DNA of 9,581 bases from Solirubrobacteraceae bacterium. Lineage in GTDB: Bacteria > Actinomycetota > Thermoleophilia > Solirubrobacterales > Solirubrobacteraceae. Numbering within the stretch: the stretch's first letter is position 1; each line of letters starts with the position of its first letter. The notes under the pieces were generated by a model. It was not told where the DNA came from. It was given only the letters and a program-made list of their open reading frames with translations, and did no database searches. Below are positions 1 through 6,983 of this stretch, piece by piece. The position numbers and the translations under genes were made by a program. The stretch is taken from contig JAEMSV010000125.1 in assembly GCA_016462625.1 (NCBI GenBank), positions 260 to 9,840 of the forward strand. Reading direction: 5' to 3'.

Positions 1-198
1 GTATGGGACAGCCGCGTCGCGTCGCTGATCCTCGGCGCTGAGCTCGCCGCCGGGCTCCTGCTGCCCTTCGTCCTCGTCCGCCGGGTCCCGATGCAGGTCG
101 TCGCGACCGGTTTGGCCATCGTCTTCGCGGTCGTGTGCGGTCTCGCGGAGTCGGAAGTCCGCGACACGCTCCGCGTCGTCGGTTGGCGCGGCGCCTAG
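1..198 (+). CDS. C-terminal end of an unidentified membrane protein (5' end outside window)
   Basis: Frame 1 is open from the first base and ends at TAG 196-198, giving 65 visible residues. Two hydrophobic stretches are visible, about residues 9-27 (SLILGAELAAGLLLPFVLV) and 33-50 (VVATGLAIVFAVVCGLA), separated by the basic turn RRVPM. A hydrophilic tail ending VVGWRGA follows. This is the pattern of the last two membrane helices of a polytopic inner-membrane protein. The 'GLLLP' helix followed by a short R-rich turn and a last helix loosely recalls the end of NrfD/PsrC-type quinone-interacting subunits, but that is only a resemblance and I do not assign a family. The gene converges on the kinase gene, with 7 bp between the two stop codons. 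Confidence 0.6.
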   Translation, partial: VWDSRVASLILGAELAAGLLLPFVLVRRVPMQVVATGLAIVFAVVCGLAESEVRDTLRVVGWRGA

Positions 199-205
199 GA
201 GGCGA

Positions 206-1669
206 CTAGTCCAGCTGCTGGTCGATGATCGCGCGGGCGCGCTTGATCTCGATGTCTGCGGGGTCTTGGCCCTGCTGGAGGCGCTCGGAGAAGCGCCGGA
301 CGGGTTCGATCGATCCGTAGCGCGATGCGGCGAGGGCGTTCGACGCCTCGTCGGCGAGGACGACCAGGCCGGCGATCAGCGCGGCCTGATCCTGGACCAG
401 GTCGTCCGGGGGCGTGACCGCGCGCAGGCGATCGGCATGGCGGCGCGCCGCGTCACGAACCTTGATGGCGAAGTCGCGCTGCAGCGTGAGCGACCCCGTG
501 GACTGCGCGACCTCGGTCGCGGTCTCCATCTCGGAGTCGAAGGCTTCGTTGCTGGTCGTCCACGTCGCCGCATAGGCGGCGCGCTCGTCGTCCCCGTCGA
601 GCGCGACGACCGCAGCGATCGCGAGCAGCGCGACGATGGCCAGTGCGGCCGCGAGGAACAGCGGGCGGCGTCGGCGCGGCTTCTCGTCGGTGGCGACGCC
701 ACGGCGACCGTGATCCGACGGCGGGGCCGGCGCCGGAAGCCCCTGGTCGCCGTGGTCACTGGGCCGCGGGGGGAGCCCGACCGGCGGCGGGATGACCTGA
801 CCGGTCGCCTCCAGCGCCGCGCGCGCGGCGATCGCGAGGTCCCCGGCGGACGCGAACCGCTCGACCGGCGACTTGGCCATCGCGCGATCGATCACCGCCT
901 GGAGCTCGGGGCTGAAGTCGTCGCGGACGCGATCGAGCCGCGGCGGCGGCTCGTGCAGATGCGCGAACAGCATCCGGGAGACGCTGTCGGCGTCGTACGG
1001 CAGCTCACCCGTCAGGCAGGCGTAGAGCAGCGCGCCGAGGGCGTAGACGTCGGTCCGCGGGCTGAGTGCGCCGAAGCGCTCGGGCTCGATCTGCTCGGGC
1101 GCCGCCCATTCGACGGTGCCCATGAACTCGCCGACGCGGGTGATCTCGGGCCCCTGCGCGTGGAGCGGCTTGATGAGGCCGAAGTCGGAGAGCACTGCGC
1201 GGTCGCCCTCGAGCAGGACGTTGCCCGGCTTCACATCGCGGTGAACGAGGCCGGCGTCGTGCGCAGTGTCCAGCGCGGAGGCGAGCTGTTCGATGATCGA
1301 CAGGGCCCGGGCAGGCGCCAGCGCGCCCTGATCGAGGAGCGCGTGCAGGTCGCCGCCCCGGACGAGCTGCATGGCGACGTAGAGCCGCCCGTCGAGCTCG
1401 CCGGCGTCATAGATCGCCACGATGTTCGGATGCTGCAGCCTGGCGGCCAGCCGGGATTCCCGGAGGAACCGCTCCCGGGCCTCCTCGTCGCCGCGCCACC
1501 AGTCGCCGAGCACCTTGATCGCGGCGGGGCGATCCAGATGCACGTGGCGCCCCTGGTAGACGACGCCCATCCCGCCACGACCAATCACGCCTTCGACCAG
1601 ATAGGGGCCGAAGCGCTGATCCTGCAGGATGACGTCGTGCTCGGTGCTCACTGTGCCTGTCGCGCGCAT
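206..1669 (-). CDS. Transmembrane serine/threonine protein kinase (PknB type) with a non-PASTA extracytoplasmic domain
   Basis: Predicted to phosphorylate Ser/Thr on target proteins in response to an extracytoplasmic signal; 487 aa. The kinase domain spans about residues 22-285. It has the glycine loop GRGGMG (30-35), catalytic Lys52 (AAIK), a probable helix-C Glu71, the catalytic loop HRDVKPGN (143-150, Asp145), the DFG motif (162-164), an activation loop with Thr177 and Thr185, and the APE-equivalent AAPE (189-192). All catalytic residues are present, so it should be active. A Pro-rich linker (about 291-335) contains PSDHG twice. A basic stop (KPRRRR) is followed by one membrane helix (about 336-357). 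The outer part, about 130 aa, looks all-helical and lacks PASTA repeats. The ATG at 1669 has no good Shine-Dalgarno; GTG at 1651 (Val7) is an alternative start. It is divergent from the DUF202 gene. Kinase identity is secure; the target is unknown. Confidence 0.95.
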   Translation of the reverse strand: MRATGTVSTEHDVILQDQRFGPYLVEGVIGRGGMGVVYQGRHVHLDRPAAIKVLGDWWRGDEEARERFLRESRLAARLQHPNIVAIYDAGELDGRLYVAMQLVRGGDLHALLDQGALAPARALSIIEQLASALDTAHDAGLVHRDVKPGNVLLEGDRAVLSDFGLIKPLHAQGPEITRVGEFMGTVEWAAPEQIEPERFGALSPRTDVYALGALLYACLTGELPYDADSVSRMLFAHLHEPPPRLDRVRDDFSPELQAVIDRAMAKSPVERFASAGDLAIAARAALEATGQVIPPPVGLPPRPSDHGDQGLPAPAPPSDHGRRGVATDEKPRRRRPLFLAAALAIVALLAIAAVVALDGDDERAAYAATWTTSNEAFDSEMETATEVAQSTGSLTLQRDFAIKVRDAARRHADRLRAVTPPDDLVQDQAALIAGLVVLADEASNALAASRYGSIEPVRRFSERLQQGQDPADIEIKRARAIIDQQLD

Positions 1670-1672
1670 TCC

Positions 1673-1690
1673 AGTGGTCAGATGACCGCT
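1673..1690. promoter_or_regulatory. Imperfect 18-bp inverted repeat in the kinase/DUF202 divergent gap, possible operator
   Basis: AGTGGTCA (1673-1680) and TGACCGCT (1683-1690) are inverted repeats separated by GA, with 7 of 8 positions pairing. The element lies in the 44-bp gap between the divergent kinase and DUF202 starts, beginning 4 bp upstream of the kinase ATG and just downstream of a candidate -10 for the kinase. That position suits a repressor site acting on the kinase promoter. Regulator unknown. Confidence 0.3.
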
Positions 1691-1699
1691 GTGTCCGCG

Positions 1700-1705
1700 A
1701 TCCTA
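1700..1705 (-). promoter_or_regulatory. Candidate -10 element for the kinase gene
   Basis: On the minus strand these bases read TAGGAT, which fits the actinobacterial -10 pattern TAGRRT. The predicted start of transcription, near 1693, would leave a leader of about 24 nt before the kinase ATG. I see no convincing -35 hexamer 16-18 bp upstream, so this is tentative. Confidence 0.3.
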
Positions 1706-1713
1706 CTCCGGTT

Positions 1714-2052
1714 ATGGACGGCGACACGCGCAGAACACGCCTTGCCAACGAACGGACGTACCTGGCCTGGTGGCGGACGTCACTTGGCTGCATCGGCGTC
1801 GGTCTGGGCATCGGGCGCGGCCTCGCCGCGATCGAGGCGGACACCACCCGCTGGCCGTACACCGCGATCGGGATCGTCTTCGTCCTGCTCGGGGCGGGTG
1901 CGGCGGTCTACGGCGGGTGGCGCTTCCACGCCGTGGAACGCGACGTCGAGCCGGGAGAGCCGACCCGGCCGGTGGAGGTCCCGCTTGCCGTCGGGACGTT
2001 CGTGCTCGTCGTGCTGGGGCTCGCCAGCGCCGGGCTGCTCCTGTTCTCCTGA
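1714..2052 (+). CDS. DUF202 family small membrane protein (YidH-like)
   Basis: 112 aa. The N-terminus carries the family hallmark LANERTYLAWWRTSL at about residues 10-24, which corresponds to the conserved ANERT-LAW-RT motif of DUF202/YidH proteins. Three hydrophobic segments follow: about 21-40, 47-69 (rich in G, A, V and L after WPYTAIG) and 88-111. A charged loop (EPGEPTRPVE) lies between the second and third. Length and topology are usual for the family, whose biochemical function is not established. The ATG at 1714 has no Shine-Dalgarno in front of it, so the message may be leaderless or have a very short leader. The thioesterase gene follows on the same strand with only a 15-nt hairpin between this stop and that gene's first ATG, so the two are probably co-transcribed. 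Confidence 0.85.
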   Translation: MDGDTRRTRLANERTYLAWWRTSLGCIGVGLGIGRGLAAIEADTTRWPYTAIGIVFVLLGAGAAVYGGWRFHAVERDVEPGEPTRPVEVPLAVGTFVLVVLGLASAGLLLFS

Positions 2053-2067
2053 CCTGGCCCTGCCAGG
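2053..2067 (+). other. Perfect intergenic hairpin between the DUF202 and thioesterase genes
   Basis: CCTGGC (2053-2058), loop CCT (2059-2061) and GCCAGG (2062-2067) form a perfect 6-bp stem. It occupies the whole gap between the DUF202 stop codon (2050-2052) and the first possible ATG of the thioesterase (2068). The 3' arm contains the AGG of the AGGA that would serve as ribosome-binding site for the ATG at 2077. No T-run follows, so it is not a standard intrinsic terminator. It may affect translation of the second gene. Confidence 0.4.
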
Positions 2068-2076
2068 ATGGCCGGC

Positions 2077-2502
2077 ATGCCGTTCACCCACCACGAGCGC
2101 GTGCGCTTCGGCGATCTCGACGCGATGCGCCACCTGAACAACGTCGTGTTCCTGCGGTACTTCGAGACCGCGCGGATCGCCTATCTGCGCACGTTGGCCC
2201 CTGAGCACAGCCCGGCGAACCCGGAGCGCGACACGTTCGGGATGATCTTCGCGGAGTGCCACATCCACTACCGCTCGCCGGTCTTCTTCGACGAGGAGGT
2301 GGCGATCGCGTGCGCCGTGGGAGAGGTCCGGCGGTCCGCCTTCCGCGTGGACTTCACGATGCGCGTGGACGAGCGGCTCGCGGCAGAGGGCTACGGCTGG
2401 CTCGTCGGCTTCGACTACGACGCGCAGACGTCGGCGCACCTGCCGGACTCCCTGCGCGACCGCCTGGAGCAGGAGGTCGCGCAGGTGGGGCCTTCGGACT
2501 AG
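2077..2502 (+). CDS. Acyl-CoA thioesterase, hotdog fold (4HBT/YbgC-like)
   Basis: Probably hydrolyses an acyl-CoA thioester in the cytoplasm; substrate unknown. From the chosen start the protein is 141 aa, normal for single-domain 4HBT enzymes. RFGDLDAMRHLNN (residues 10-22) aligns with the active-site segment of 4-hydroxybenzoyl-CoA thioesterase (known as FGDCDPAG), which places the catalytic Asp at residue 15. HLNNVVFLRYFETAR continues the family's long helix. The YRSPVFFDEEVAI strand region and the later FRVDFTM/GYGWLVGFD strands complete the fold. Two starts are possible: ATG 2068 (144 aa) and ATG 2077. AGGA at 2065-2068 is well spaced for 2077 and cannot serve 2068, so I prefer 2077. The gene follows DUF202 closely and converges on the chemoreceptor gene, with 3 bp between their stops. 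Confidence in the family is high. Confidence 0.88.
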   Translation: MPFTHHERVRFGDLDAMRHLNNVVFLRYFETARIAYLRTLAPEHSPANPERDTFGMIFAECHIHYRSPVFFDEEVAIACAVGEVRRSAFRVDFTMRVDERLAAEGYGWLVGFDYDAQTSAHLPDSLRDRLEQEVAQVGPSD

Positions 2503-2505
2503 CCG

Positions 2506-4389
2506 CTAGGAGGTGATGCCGAGCTCGGCCCGGTCGTCCTCGACGCGGAAGCGCTGGACGAGCTTCTCGAGCTCCGCGGCGGTCGTCGCCAGCTCTTCGG
2601 CCGACTGGGCGACCTGCTGGGTCGCGGCGGACGTCTGCTCGGTCGACGCGGAGACCTGCTGCGCCGACGCCGAGGACTCCTCGGCGACCGAGCTCATCTC
2701 CGCCATGTCCTGGGCGATCTGGCCGCGCATGAGCTCGGCGGACTGGCCGACGTCGGCCGCGATCGCCTCGACCCGCGTGGTCATGCCCTCGACGGCCTCG
2801 TCGATCCGCTCGAACGCGGCACGGGCCTGCTCGACGGTGGTGGCGCCGTCGCCGGAGCGGCTTGCGCCGTCCTCGACGAGCGTCACGGCACCCTGCGTGC
2901 CCTTGGAGATGTCGTCCAGCAGCGCCGCGATCTCGGTCGCGGAGCTCTGGGATTCCTCGGCCAGCTTGCGGACCTCGTCGGCGACGACCGCGAACCCGCG
3001 GCCCTGTTCGCCGGCCCGGGCGGCCTCGATGGCCGCATTGAGCGCGAGAAGGTTCGTCTGCTCGGCGATGGCGGTGATGGTGTCGACGATCGTGCCGATC
3101 CGCTCCGACTTGGTCGCGAGCTCGCGCATCGCGGTGGTCGCGGCCTCGGTCGCCGTGCGGACCGACTCCATGGCCTCGGTGGCGGCACCGGCGGCGCCCA
3201 CGCCATCGCGGGCGACGGAGCGCGCGGCCTCCGCGGCCTCCGCCGTGTCCCGCGCCGACTGCGCGCTGCGCTCGGCGTTCGCGGCGATCTGCTCGACGCT
3301 GTCACGGGTGGTGGCCACGGCCGAGACCTGACGCTCGGCGCCCTGGGCGACTTCGCCCATGGCGTTGGCGACCTCGTTGATCGCCGTCCCGGTCTCACGC
3401 GACGTGCTGGCCATATGGCCCGATGCGCGGGTGACCTCAGCGGCCGAACGGGTGACGCCGGCGAGGATCTCGCCGAGGTTCTGGCGGGTGCGCTCGTACG
3501 CCGTGATGGACCCGCGGGACTGCTCGACCACGGAGTCGACGACGCGAGCGGCGGCGCCGACCTCGTCGCGGGCGGTGTCCCCGACGGTCTCCGACCGGGC
3601 GTTGACCCGGACGGTGAGGTCGCCGTCGGCCATCGCCTGCAGGCCGGAGCCGAGCTCGGCGAGATCGTGGTCCTGGACCTCCTGCAGCTGACGCACGAAG
3701 CGGTTCATGGGCTTGGTGATGGAGCGCGTGATGAAGAACGCGAGGGCGATCGTCAGCAGCAGCGCGCCGATGCCAACGGCCAGCAGAATGCGCTGTCCGT
3801 TCTGCGCCTGGTCAGCTGAAGCCTCCAGCGCCGCCGACGTGTCCTCGCGCACCTGGCCGACGAGCCTGGTCTCGGCGGCGACCAGACGGTCGAGCGTCGG
3901 AACGACCTGCTCGAGGTACACGTTGCGCGACCCGTCGCGCTCTTCGACCTCGTTGATCGTCTCCTGGCGCGACAGCGATGCCGCCTTGTCCATGCGCGTC
4001 TCGAGAAGCTGTCGCTGACGCACGACGGTTGCGAAGTCCCGACGGGCCGCGGGCGTCGTGAGCAGCGGCCGGAGCTTCTTGATCGCGGCGTCCAAGCCGG
4101 CGTGCTGGCGCTCGACCTTCGCGAACACCGCGTCCTGCGTCTTCAGATCGCCGTCGAAGACGTAGAGATGCCGCACCAGCTCATGGGCACTCGAAGCGGT
4201 GTTCGTTCCGAGGTCCTCGAGGATCGCCAGTGCGGCGACGTTGCGGCCTGCGTCCGTGTCATCCGATGACGCGTTGAGGTTCCCGAGCGTGGTAACACCG
4301 ACCACAACCGTGGTGGCGAGCGCTGCGAGGAGCAGGAGGAACGCGACACTCAGGCGCGCGCCGACGCGAAGACGACGAAGGGCAGACAT
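2506..4389 (-). CDS. Methyl-accepting chemotaxis protein (transmembrane chemoreceptor)
   Basis: Predicted to sense an external ligand and control CheA kinase activity through CheW; 627 aa. A short basic N-terminus leads into TM1 (about 12-35). A helical extracytoplasmic domain of about 165 residues resembles a four-helix-bundle sensor. TM2 (about 201-221) is followed by a HAMP segment beginning [10 protein letters not shown] (222-231) and including [10 protein letters not shown] (253-262). A long coiled-coil signalling domain runs to about residue 615. Its tip, about 441-477, is the most conserved part and includes [20 protein letters not shown] and [15 protein letters not shown]. The Ala/Glu/Gln/Ser/Thr-rich flanking helices could carry methylation sites. 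No C-terminal NWETF-type tether is present (the end is AELGITS). The ATG at 4389 is the only usable start, with AGGAG (4403-4407) 13 nt upstream, rather far. No other che or fla gene is in the window. The upstream gap contains a FliA-like promoter candidate. Confidence 0.96.
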   Translation of the reverse strand: MSALRRLRVGARLSVAFLLLLAALATTVVVGVTTLGNLNASSDDTDAGRNVAALAILEDLGTNTASSAHELVRHLYVFDGDLKTQDAVFAKVERQHAGLDAAIKKLRPLLTTPAARRDFATVVRQRQLLETRMDKAASLSRQETINEVEERDGSRNVYLEQVVPTLDRLVAAETRLVGQVREDTSAALEASADQAQNGQRILLAVGIGALLLTIALAFFITRSITKPMNRFVRQLQEVQDHDLAELGSGLQAMADGDLTVRVNARSETVGDTARDEVGAAARVVDSVVEQSRGSITAYERTRQNLGEILAGVTRSAAEVTRASGHMASTSRETGTAINEVANAMGEVAQGAERQVSAVATTRDSVEQIAANAERSAQSARDTAEAAEAARSVARDGVGAAGAATEAMESVRTATEAATTAMRELATKSERIGTIVDTITAIAEQTNLLALNAAIEAARAGEQGRGFAVVADEVRKLAEESQSSATEIAALLDDISKGTQGAVTLVEDGASRSGDGATTVEQARAAFERIDEAVEGMTTRVEAIAADVGQSAELMRGQIAQDMAEMSSVAEESSASAQQVSASTEQTSAATQQVAQSAEELATTAAELEKLVQRFRVEDDRAELGITS

Positions 4390-4430
4390 AGGGCAGAGAC
4401 GACTCCTGGAGACGACGGGGATAGCCCGGT

Positions 4431-4457
4431 AGATCGCCCGTCATTACGGGTTCTTGA
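4431..4457 (-). promoter_or_regulatory. Candidate FliA/SigD/WhiG-type promoter for the chemoreceptor gene
   Basis: Minus-strand TCAAGAAC (4457-4450), an 11-bp spacer (4449-4439) and GGCGATCT (4438-4431) match the sigma-28 arrangement TAAAGTTT-N11-GCCGATAA. The -35 core TCAAG matches TAAAG at 4 of 5 positions, the -10 matches at 5 of 8, and the spacer length is exact. The predicted transcription start near 4424 gives a leader of about 35 nt containing the AGGAG site. A FliA/WhiG-class sigma gene lies in the same window. The match is partial, so this is a candidate only. Confidence 0.4.
4437..4450. other. Small perfect inverted repeat inside the chemoreceptor promoter region
   Basis: CCCGT (4437-4441), CATT (4442-4445) and ACGGG (4446-4450) form a 5-bp stem with a 4-nt loop. 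It lies 24 bp past the stop of the second ABC permease gene on the same strand, so it may act as a weak terminator for that operon, although no U-run follows. It also overlaps the spacer of the FliA-like promoter and could be a protein-binding dyad. Confidence 0.25.
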
Positions 4458-4473
4458 GACGCTGCAGCGCTGT

Positions 4474-5247
4474 TCAGGAGCCGCTGCGCTCGGCGGCACG
4501 CAGGCCGCGCAGCGCCCAGACCGTGAATGCCGTCACCAACGCGGCCGCCACCCCGAAGACGAGCAGCGCATCGGCAGGCTCACCGGCCAGCAGGTCCCGC
4601 GAGCCATCGAGGAGCACCGTCATCGGGTTCACCGACGCGACCGTGTGCACCCAGCCCTGGACGAGCTCCAGCGGCACGAACACGGGCGCGAGGAACAGCA
4701 GGAGGAACACCGGCATCTGCATCGCCGGACCGGCCTGCACGGTCTTCAGCCGCATCGCGACGCCCGCGGAGAACAGGACCGCGGCGACACAGACGAGGCC
4801 GGCGAGGAGGGCGAGCATGATCGCGTCGGCGAAGGACCCCAGCGGCCGCATCCCGGCGATGTAGGCGACGGTGGTCAGGAGCGTCACGACGACCGCCGCG
4901 CGTCCGAGCGCACCGAGGCCGTAGCCCAGGACGATCGCCTCGCGACGCGGCGCGGCGAGCATGTACCTGCGCGCGAACCCGCGTTCGAAGTCGGCCGCGA
5001 TCCCGAAGCCGCTGAACACGCCGCCGAACGCCGAGGCCTGCATCAGCACGAAGCCGAACTGGAAGGTGTCGTAGCCCGCGGGATAGTCGAATCCCGGCGC
5101 GCTGCTGACCGCCGACAGGCCGCCCGCGAACGCGATGTAGAAGATCATCGGGAAGATCAGGGCCGGCAGCGCGAACGCGGGATTCGTGAACGTGAGGTGC
5201 AGGCTGCGCCACGAGATCGCGCGCGCCGTCGCGAAGAACTCGCTCAT
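4474..5247 (-). CDS. ABC-2 type exporter permease, second subunit (DrrB-like)
   Basis: 257 aa, polytopic. Forms the membrane channel of an ABC exporter with the adjacent permease and ATPase. Hydrophobic segments lie at about residues 24-44, 63-84, 107-131, 140-164, 176-192 and 226-246, giving six helices. Two features typical of ABC-2 permeases are visible: the cytoplasmic coupling region DFERGFARRYMLAAPRREA (86-104), and the region before the last helix containing WVHTVASVNPMTVLLDGSRD (199-218). The start is the ATG at 5247, which overlaps the TGA of the upstream permease by 4 bp (ATGA), so it is probably translationally coupled. The frame is open further upstream to 6024, but that part is an out-of-frame shadow of the first permease. 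Substrate unknown. Last gene of the operon. Confidence 0.92.
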   Translation of the reverse strand: MSEFFATARAISWRSLHLTFTNPAFALPALIFPMIFYIAFAGGLSAVSSAPGFDYPAGYDTFQFGFVLMQASAFGGVFSGFGIAADFERGFARRYMLAAPRREAIVLGYGLGALGRAAVVVTLLTTVAYIAGMRPLGSFADAIMLALLAGLVCVAAVLFSAGVAMRLKTVQAGPAMQMPVFLLLFLAPVFVPLELVQGWVHTVASVNPMTVLLDGSRDLLAGEPADALLVFGVAAALVTAFTVWALRGLRAAERSGS

Positions 5248-6002
5248 GTGCGCACCAGCGTCGTTCGCAGGGCCCGGATCGCCGCGAAGCTGCCGAGCGC
5301 GAGCCCGGCCAGGAGGATCCCGACCGCGGGGAGCAGCGCGTCGAGGTCCCAGCCGGTGATGATCAGCGACCGGACCGCCTCGACGATGTAGCTCACCGGG
5401 TTGATCGTCGCGATCGTCTCGAACCACTGCTGCTCGATGAGGTTGCGCGGCATGTTCGCGCTCGAGAGGAAGAGCAGGACGAAGAACAGCGGGAAGAAGC
5501 CCTGGACGGCCTGGGCCGAGCCCGTCTTCAGCCCGACGAACGCGCCGATCGACGAGAAGGTCAGGCCGATCCCGACGGCGAGCAGCACGAGCGCGATCGC
5601 GCCGCCGACACCCGAGGCGATCTCCACGCCCGCGATCAGGCCGACCGTCAGGTACACGACCGCCGCGAGCCCGGACAGCGCGACGACCCCGGCCACCTGG
5701 CCGAGGAGCAGGCTGACCCCGTTGACCGGGGTGAGCGCCAGCCGCCGCAGGAAGCCGCTCTCGACGTCGGTCGCGAGGTCGGTGCCCGCGTTGAGCATCG
5801 CGAACAGCCCGCCCTGGACGAACGGCACCGCGAGGGCGAAGGCGAGGTACGAGTCCGACGGGAACCCGGGCAGCTTCGTCGCCGCCTCGAGGCCGCCGGA
5901 GTTGATGGCCACGAGCAGCATGGGGAAGATGACGACCGGGATGACGTTGGCGGGCTGGCGCAGCGTCCGCAGGAGCGCACGGCGCGCGAGATCGGACGTC
6001 AC
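5244..6002 (-). CDS. ABC-2 type exporter permease, first subunit (DrrB-like)
   Basis: 252 aa, with about six hydrophobic segments (roughly residues 17-34, 53-72, 98-125, 132-156, 167-182 and 223-243). The segment after the second helix, DLATDVESGFLRRLALTPVN (75-94), is the usual ABC-2 cytoplasmic coupling element. FLSSANMPRN (178-187) followed by IATINPVSYIVEAVRSL (197-213) is characteristic of DrrB/NodJ-like permeases. It is a diverged paralogue of the following permease, suggesting a heterodimeric channel. The start codon is GTG at 6002, overlapping the ATPase stop by 4 bp (GTGA), with AGAGG 7 nt upstream inside the ATPase coding end. Middle gene of a three-gene operon. Confidence 0.93.
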   Translation of the reverse strand: MTSDLARRALLRTLRQPANVIPVVIFPMLLVAINSGGLEAATKLPGFPSDSYLAFALAVPFVQGGLFAMLNAGTDLATDVESGFLRRLALTPVNGVSLLLGQVAGVVALSGLAAVVYLTVGLIAGVEIASGVGGAIALVLLAVGIGLTFSSIGAFVGLKTGSAQAVQGFFPLFFVLLFLSSANMPRNLIEQQWFETIATINPVSYIVEAVRSLIITGWDLDALLPAVGILLAGLALGSFAAIRALRTTLVRT

Positions 6003-6976
6003 GCGACGGCCTCTTCGACGACATCGTCCTCGGCCTCGCTCATGCGCTCGCCCGTCTTCGCGAGGAAGACGTCGTCCAGCGTGGGGGCGTGGAGGTCGAA
6101 CTCGCTGAGATGGATCCCCTCGGCGTCCATCCGCCGGACGACCTGGATGAGGCCATCCGCGCCGGCCTCGAGCCGCACCGCGATGGCGCCGGGGCGCGCA
6201 GCCGTCTCCGGGCCGAACTCAGAGAGGACGGCGGCGAGCCGGTCACGTTGGTCGGGTTCGGCGGGCACGACCTCGAGCGAGGGCCGGCCGATCTCGTCCT
6301 TCAGCGAGTCCGGCGTGCCCTCGGCCACGATCTTGCCGCGGTTGATGATCGCGATGCGGTCGGCGAGCAGGTCGGCCTCCTCGAGGTACTGCGTCGTGAG
6401 GAAGACCGTGACGCCCTGGTCGCGCGCCAGGCGGGCGACCTCTTCCCAGAGGTCCGTGCGGGACTGCGGGTCGAGGCCCGTCGTCGGCTCGTCGAGGAAA
6501 AGGATCTGCGGCTCGTGGACGAGCGCGAGCGCCAGGTCGAGGCGCCGCTTCATCCCACCGCTGTAGCCGCCGACGCGCCGGTCGGCCGCATGGGTGAGAC
6601 CGACGCGTTCGAGCAGCTCCTCGCCCCGCGCCTGGCGCTCGGCCTTGCCCAGTCCCTGGAGCGACGCCTGCAGGCGCATGTGCTCGCGCCCGGTCAGCAG
6701 CGGGTCGAGCGCCGCCTCCTGGAGCGCCGCGCCGATCATCCGGCGCACGTCGGCGCCCTGGGTCGCGACGTCGAACCCGGCGACGGTGGCGGTCCCGCCG
6801 GTCGGGGGTAGGAGGGTGGTCAGCATCAGCACGGTCGTCGACTTGCCGGCGCCGTTCGGACCGAGGAACCCGAAGATCTCGCCCGGCTCGATGGCGAACG
6901 AGATGCCATCGACGGCCTGCACGGCCTTGAACGAGCGCTGGAGGTCGTGGACCTCGATGCCGGGGGAAGGGGACAT
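5999..6976 (-). CDS. ABC exporter ATP-binding protein (DrrA family)
   Basis: 325 aa; couples ATP hydrolysis to export through the two permeases encoded directly downstream. Motifs in order: Walker A GPNGAGKST (39-47), Q-loop Gln86, signature YSGGM (138-142), Walker B ILFLDE (158-163), and D-loop GLD (167-169). Where most ABC ATPases have the H-loop histidine there is Gln196 in TTQYLEEAD, a substitution usual in DrrA-type proteins and so not a defect. The C-terminal extension ends with APTLDDVFLAKTGE (297-310), also a DrrA-family feature. This group is known for drug, antibiotic and lipid export; the substrate here cannot be read from sequence. The ATG at 6976 has no Shine-Dalgarno, and the candidate -10 is 7 nt upstream, suggesting a leaderless message. 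Divergent from a MarR regulator. Confidence 0.95.
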   Translation of the reverse strand: MSPSPGIEVHDLQRSFKAVQAVDGISFAIEPGEIFGFLGPNGAGKSTTVLMLTTLLPPTGGTATVAGFDVATQGADVRRMIGAALQEAALDPLLTGREHMRLQASLQGLGKAERQARGEELLERVGLTHAADRRVGGYSGGMKRRLDLALALVHEPQILFLDEPTTGLDPQSRTDLWEEVARLARDQGVTVFLTTQYLEEADLLADRIAIINRGKIVAEGTPDSLKDEIGRPSLEVVPAEPDQRDRLAAVLSEFGPETAARPGAIAVRLEAGADGLIQVVRRMDAEGIHLSEFDLHAPTLDDVFLAKTGERMSEAEDDVVEEAVA

Positions 6977-6983
6977 AAGGCGG

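Noticed and set aside
303..790. The repeated PSDHG in the kinase linker as a tandem repeat element
   Set aside because: Only two short copies are present, in a low-complexity Pro/Gly linker, with no longer repeated unit in the DNA.
266..2137. A 623-codon open frame on the + strand across the kinase gene
   Set aside because: It is antisense to a kinase gene with every catalytic motif. Its translation is Arg/Gly/Asp-rich without any recognisable domain, as expected for a mirror frame in high-GC DNA.
2507..2517. A perfect Shine-Dalgarno sequence (TAGGAGGTGAT) on the + strand at the end of the thioesterase gene
   Set aside because: It is the complement of the last codons of the chemoreceptor (…ITS stop). 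The + frame behind it is only the antisense of the chemoreceptor. The identity of the chemoreceptor mRNA end to the 16S 3' tail appears to be coincidence.
5248..6024. Upstream extension of the second permease frame (516 codons in total)
   Set aside because: The added part overlaps the first permease in another frame and reads as an Arg/Pro-rich shadow. The real permease starts at the ATG 5247 in an ATGA overlap.
5999..6976. Loss of the H-loop histidine in the ABC ATPase (Gln196) as evidence of an inactive protein
   Set aside because: Gln at this position in TTQYLEEAD is usual in DrrA-type ATPases, and all other motifs are intact.
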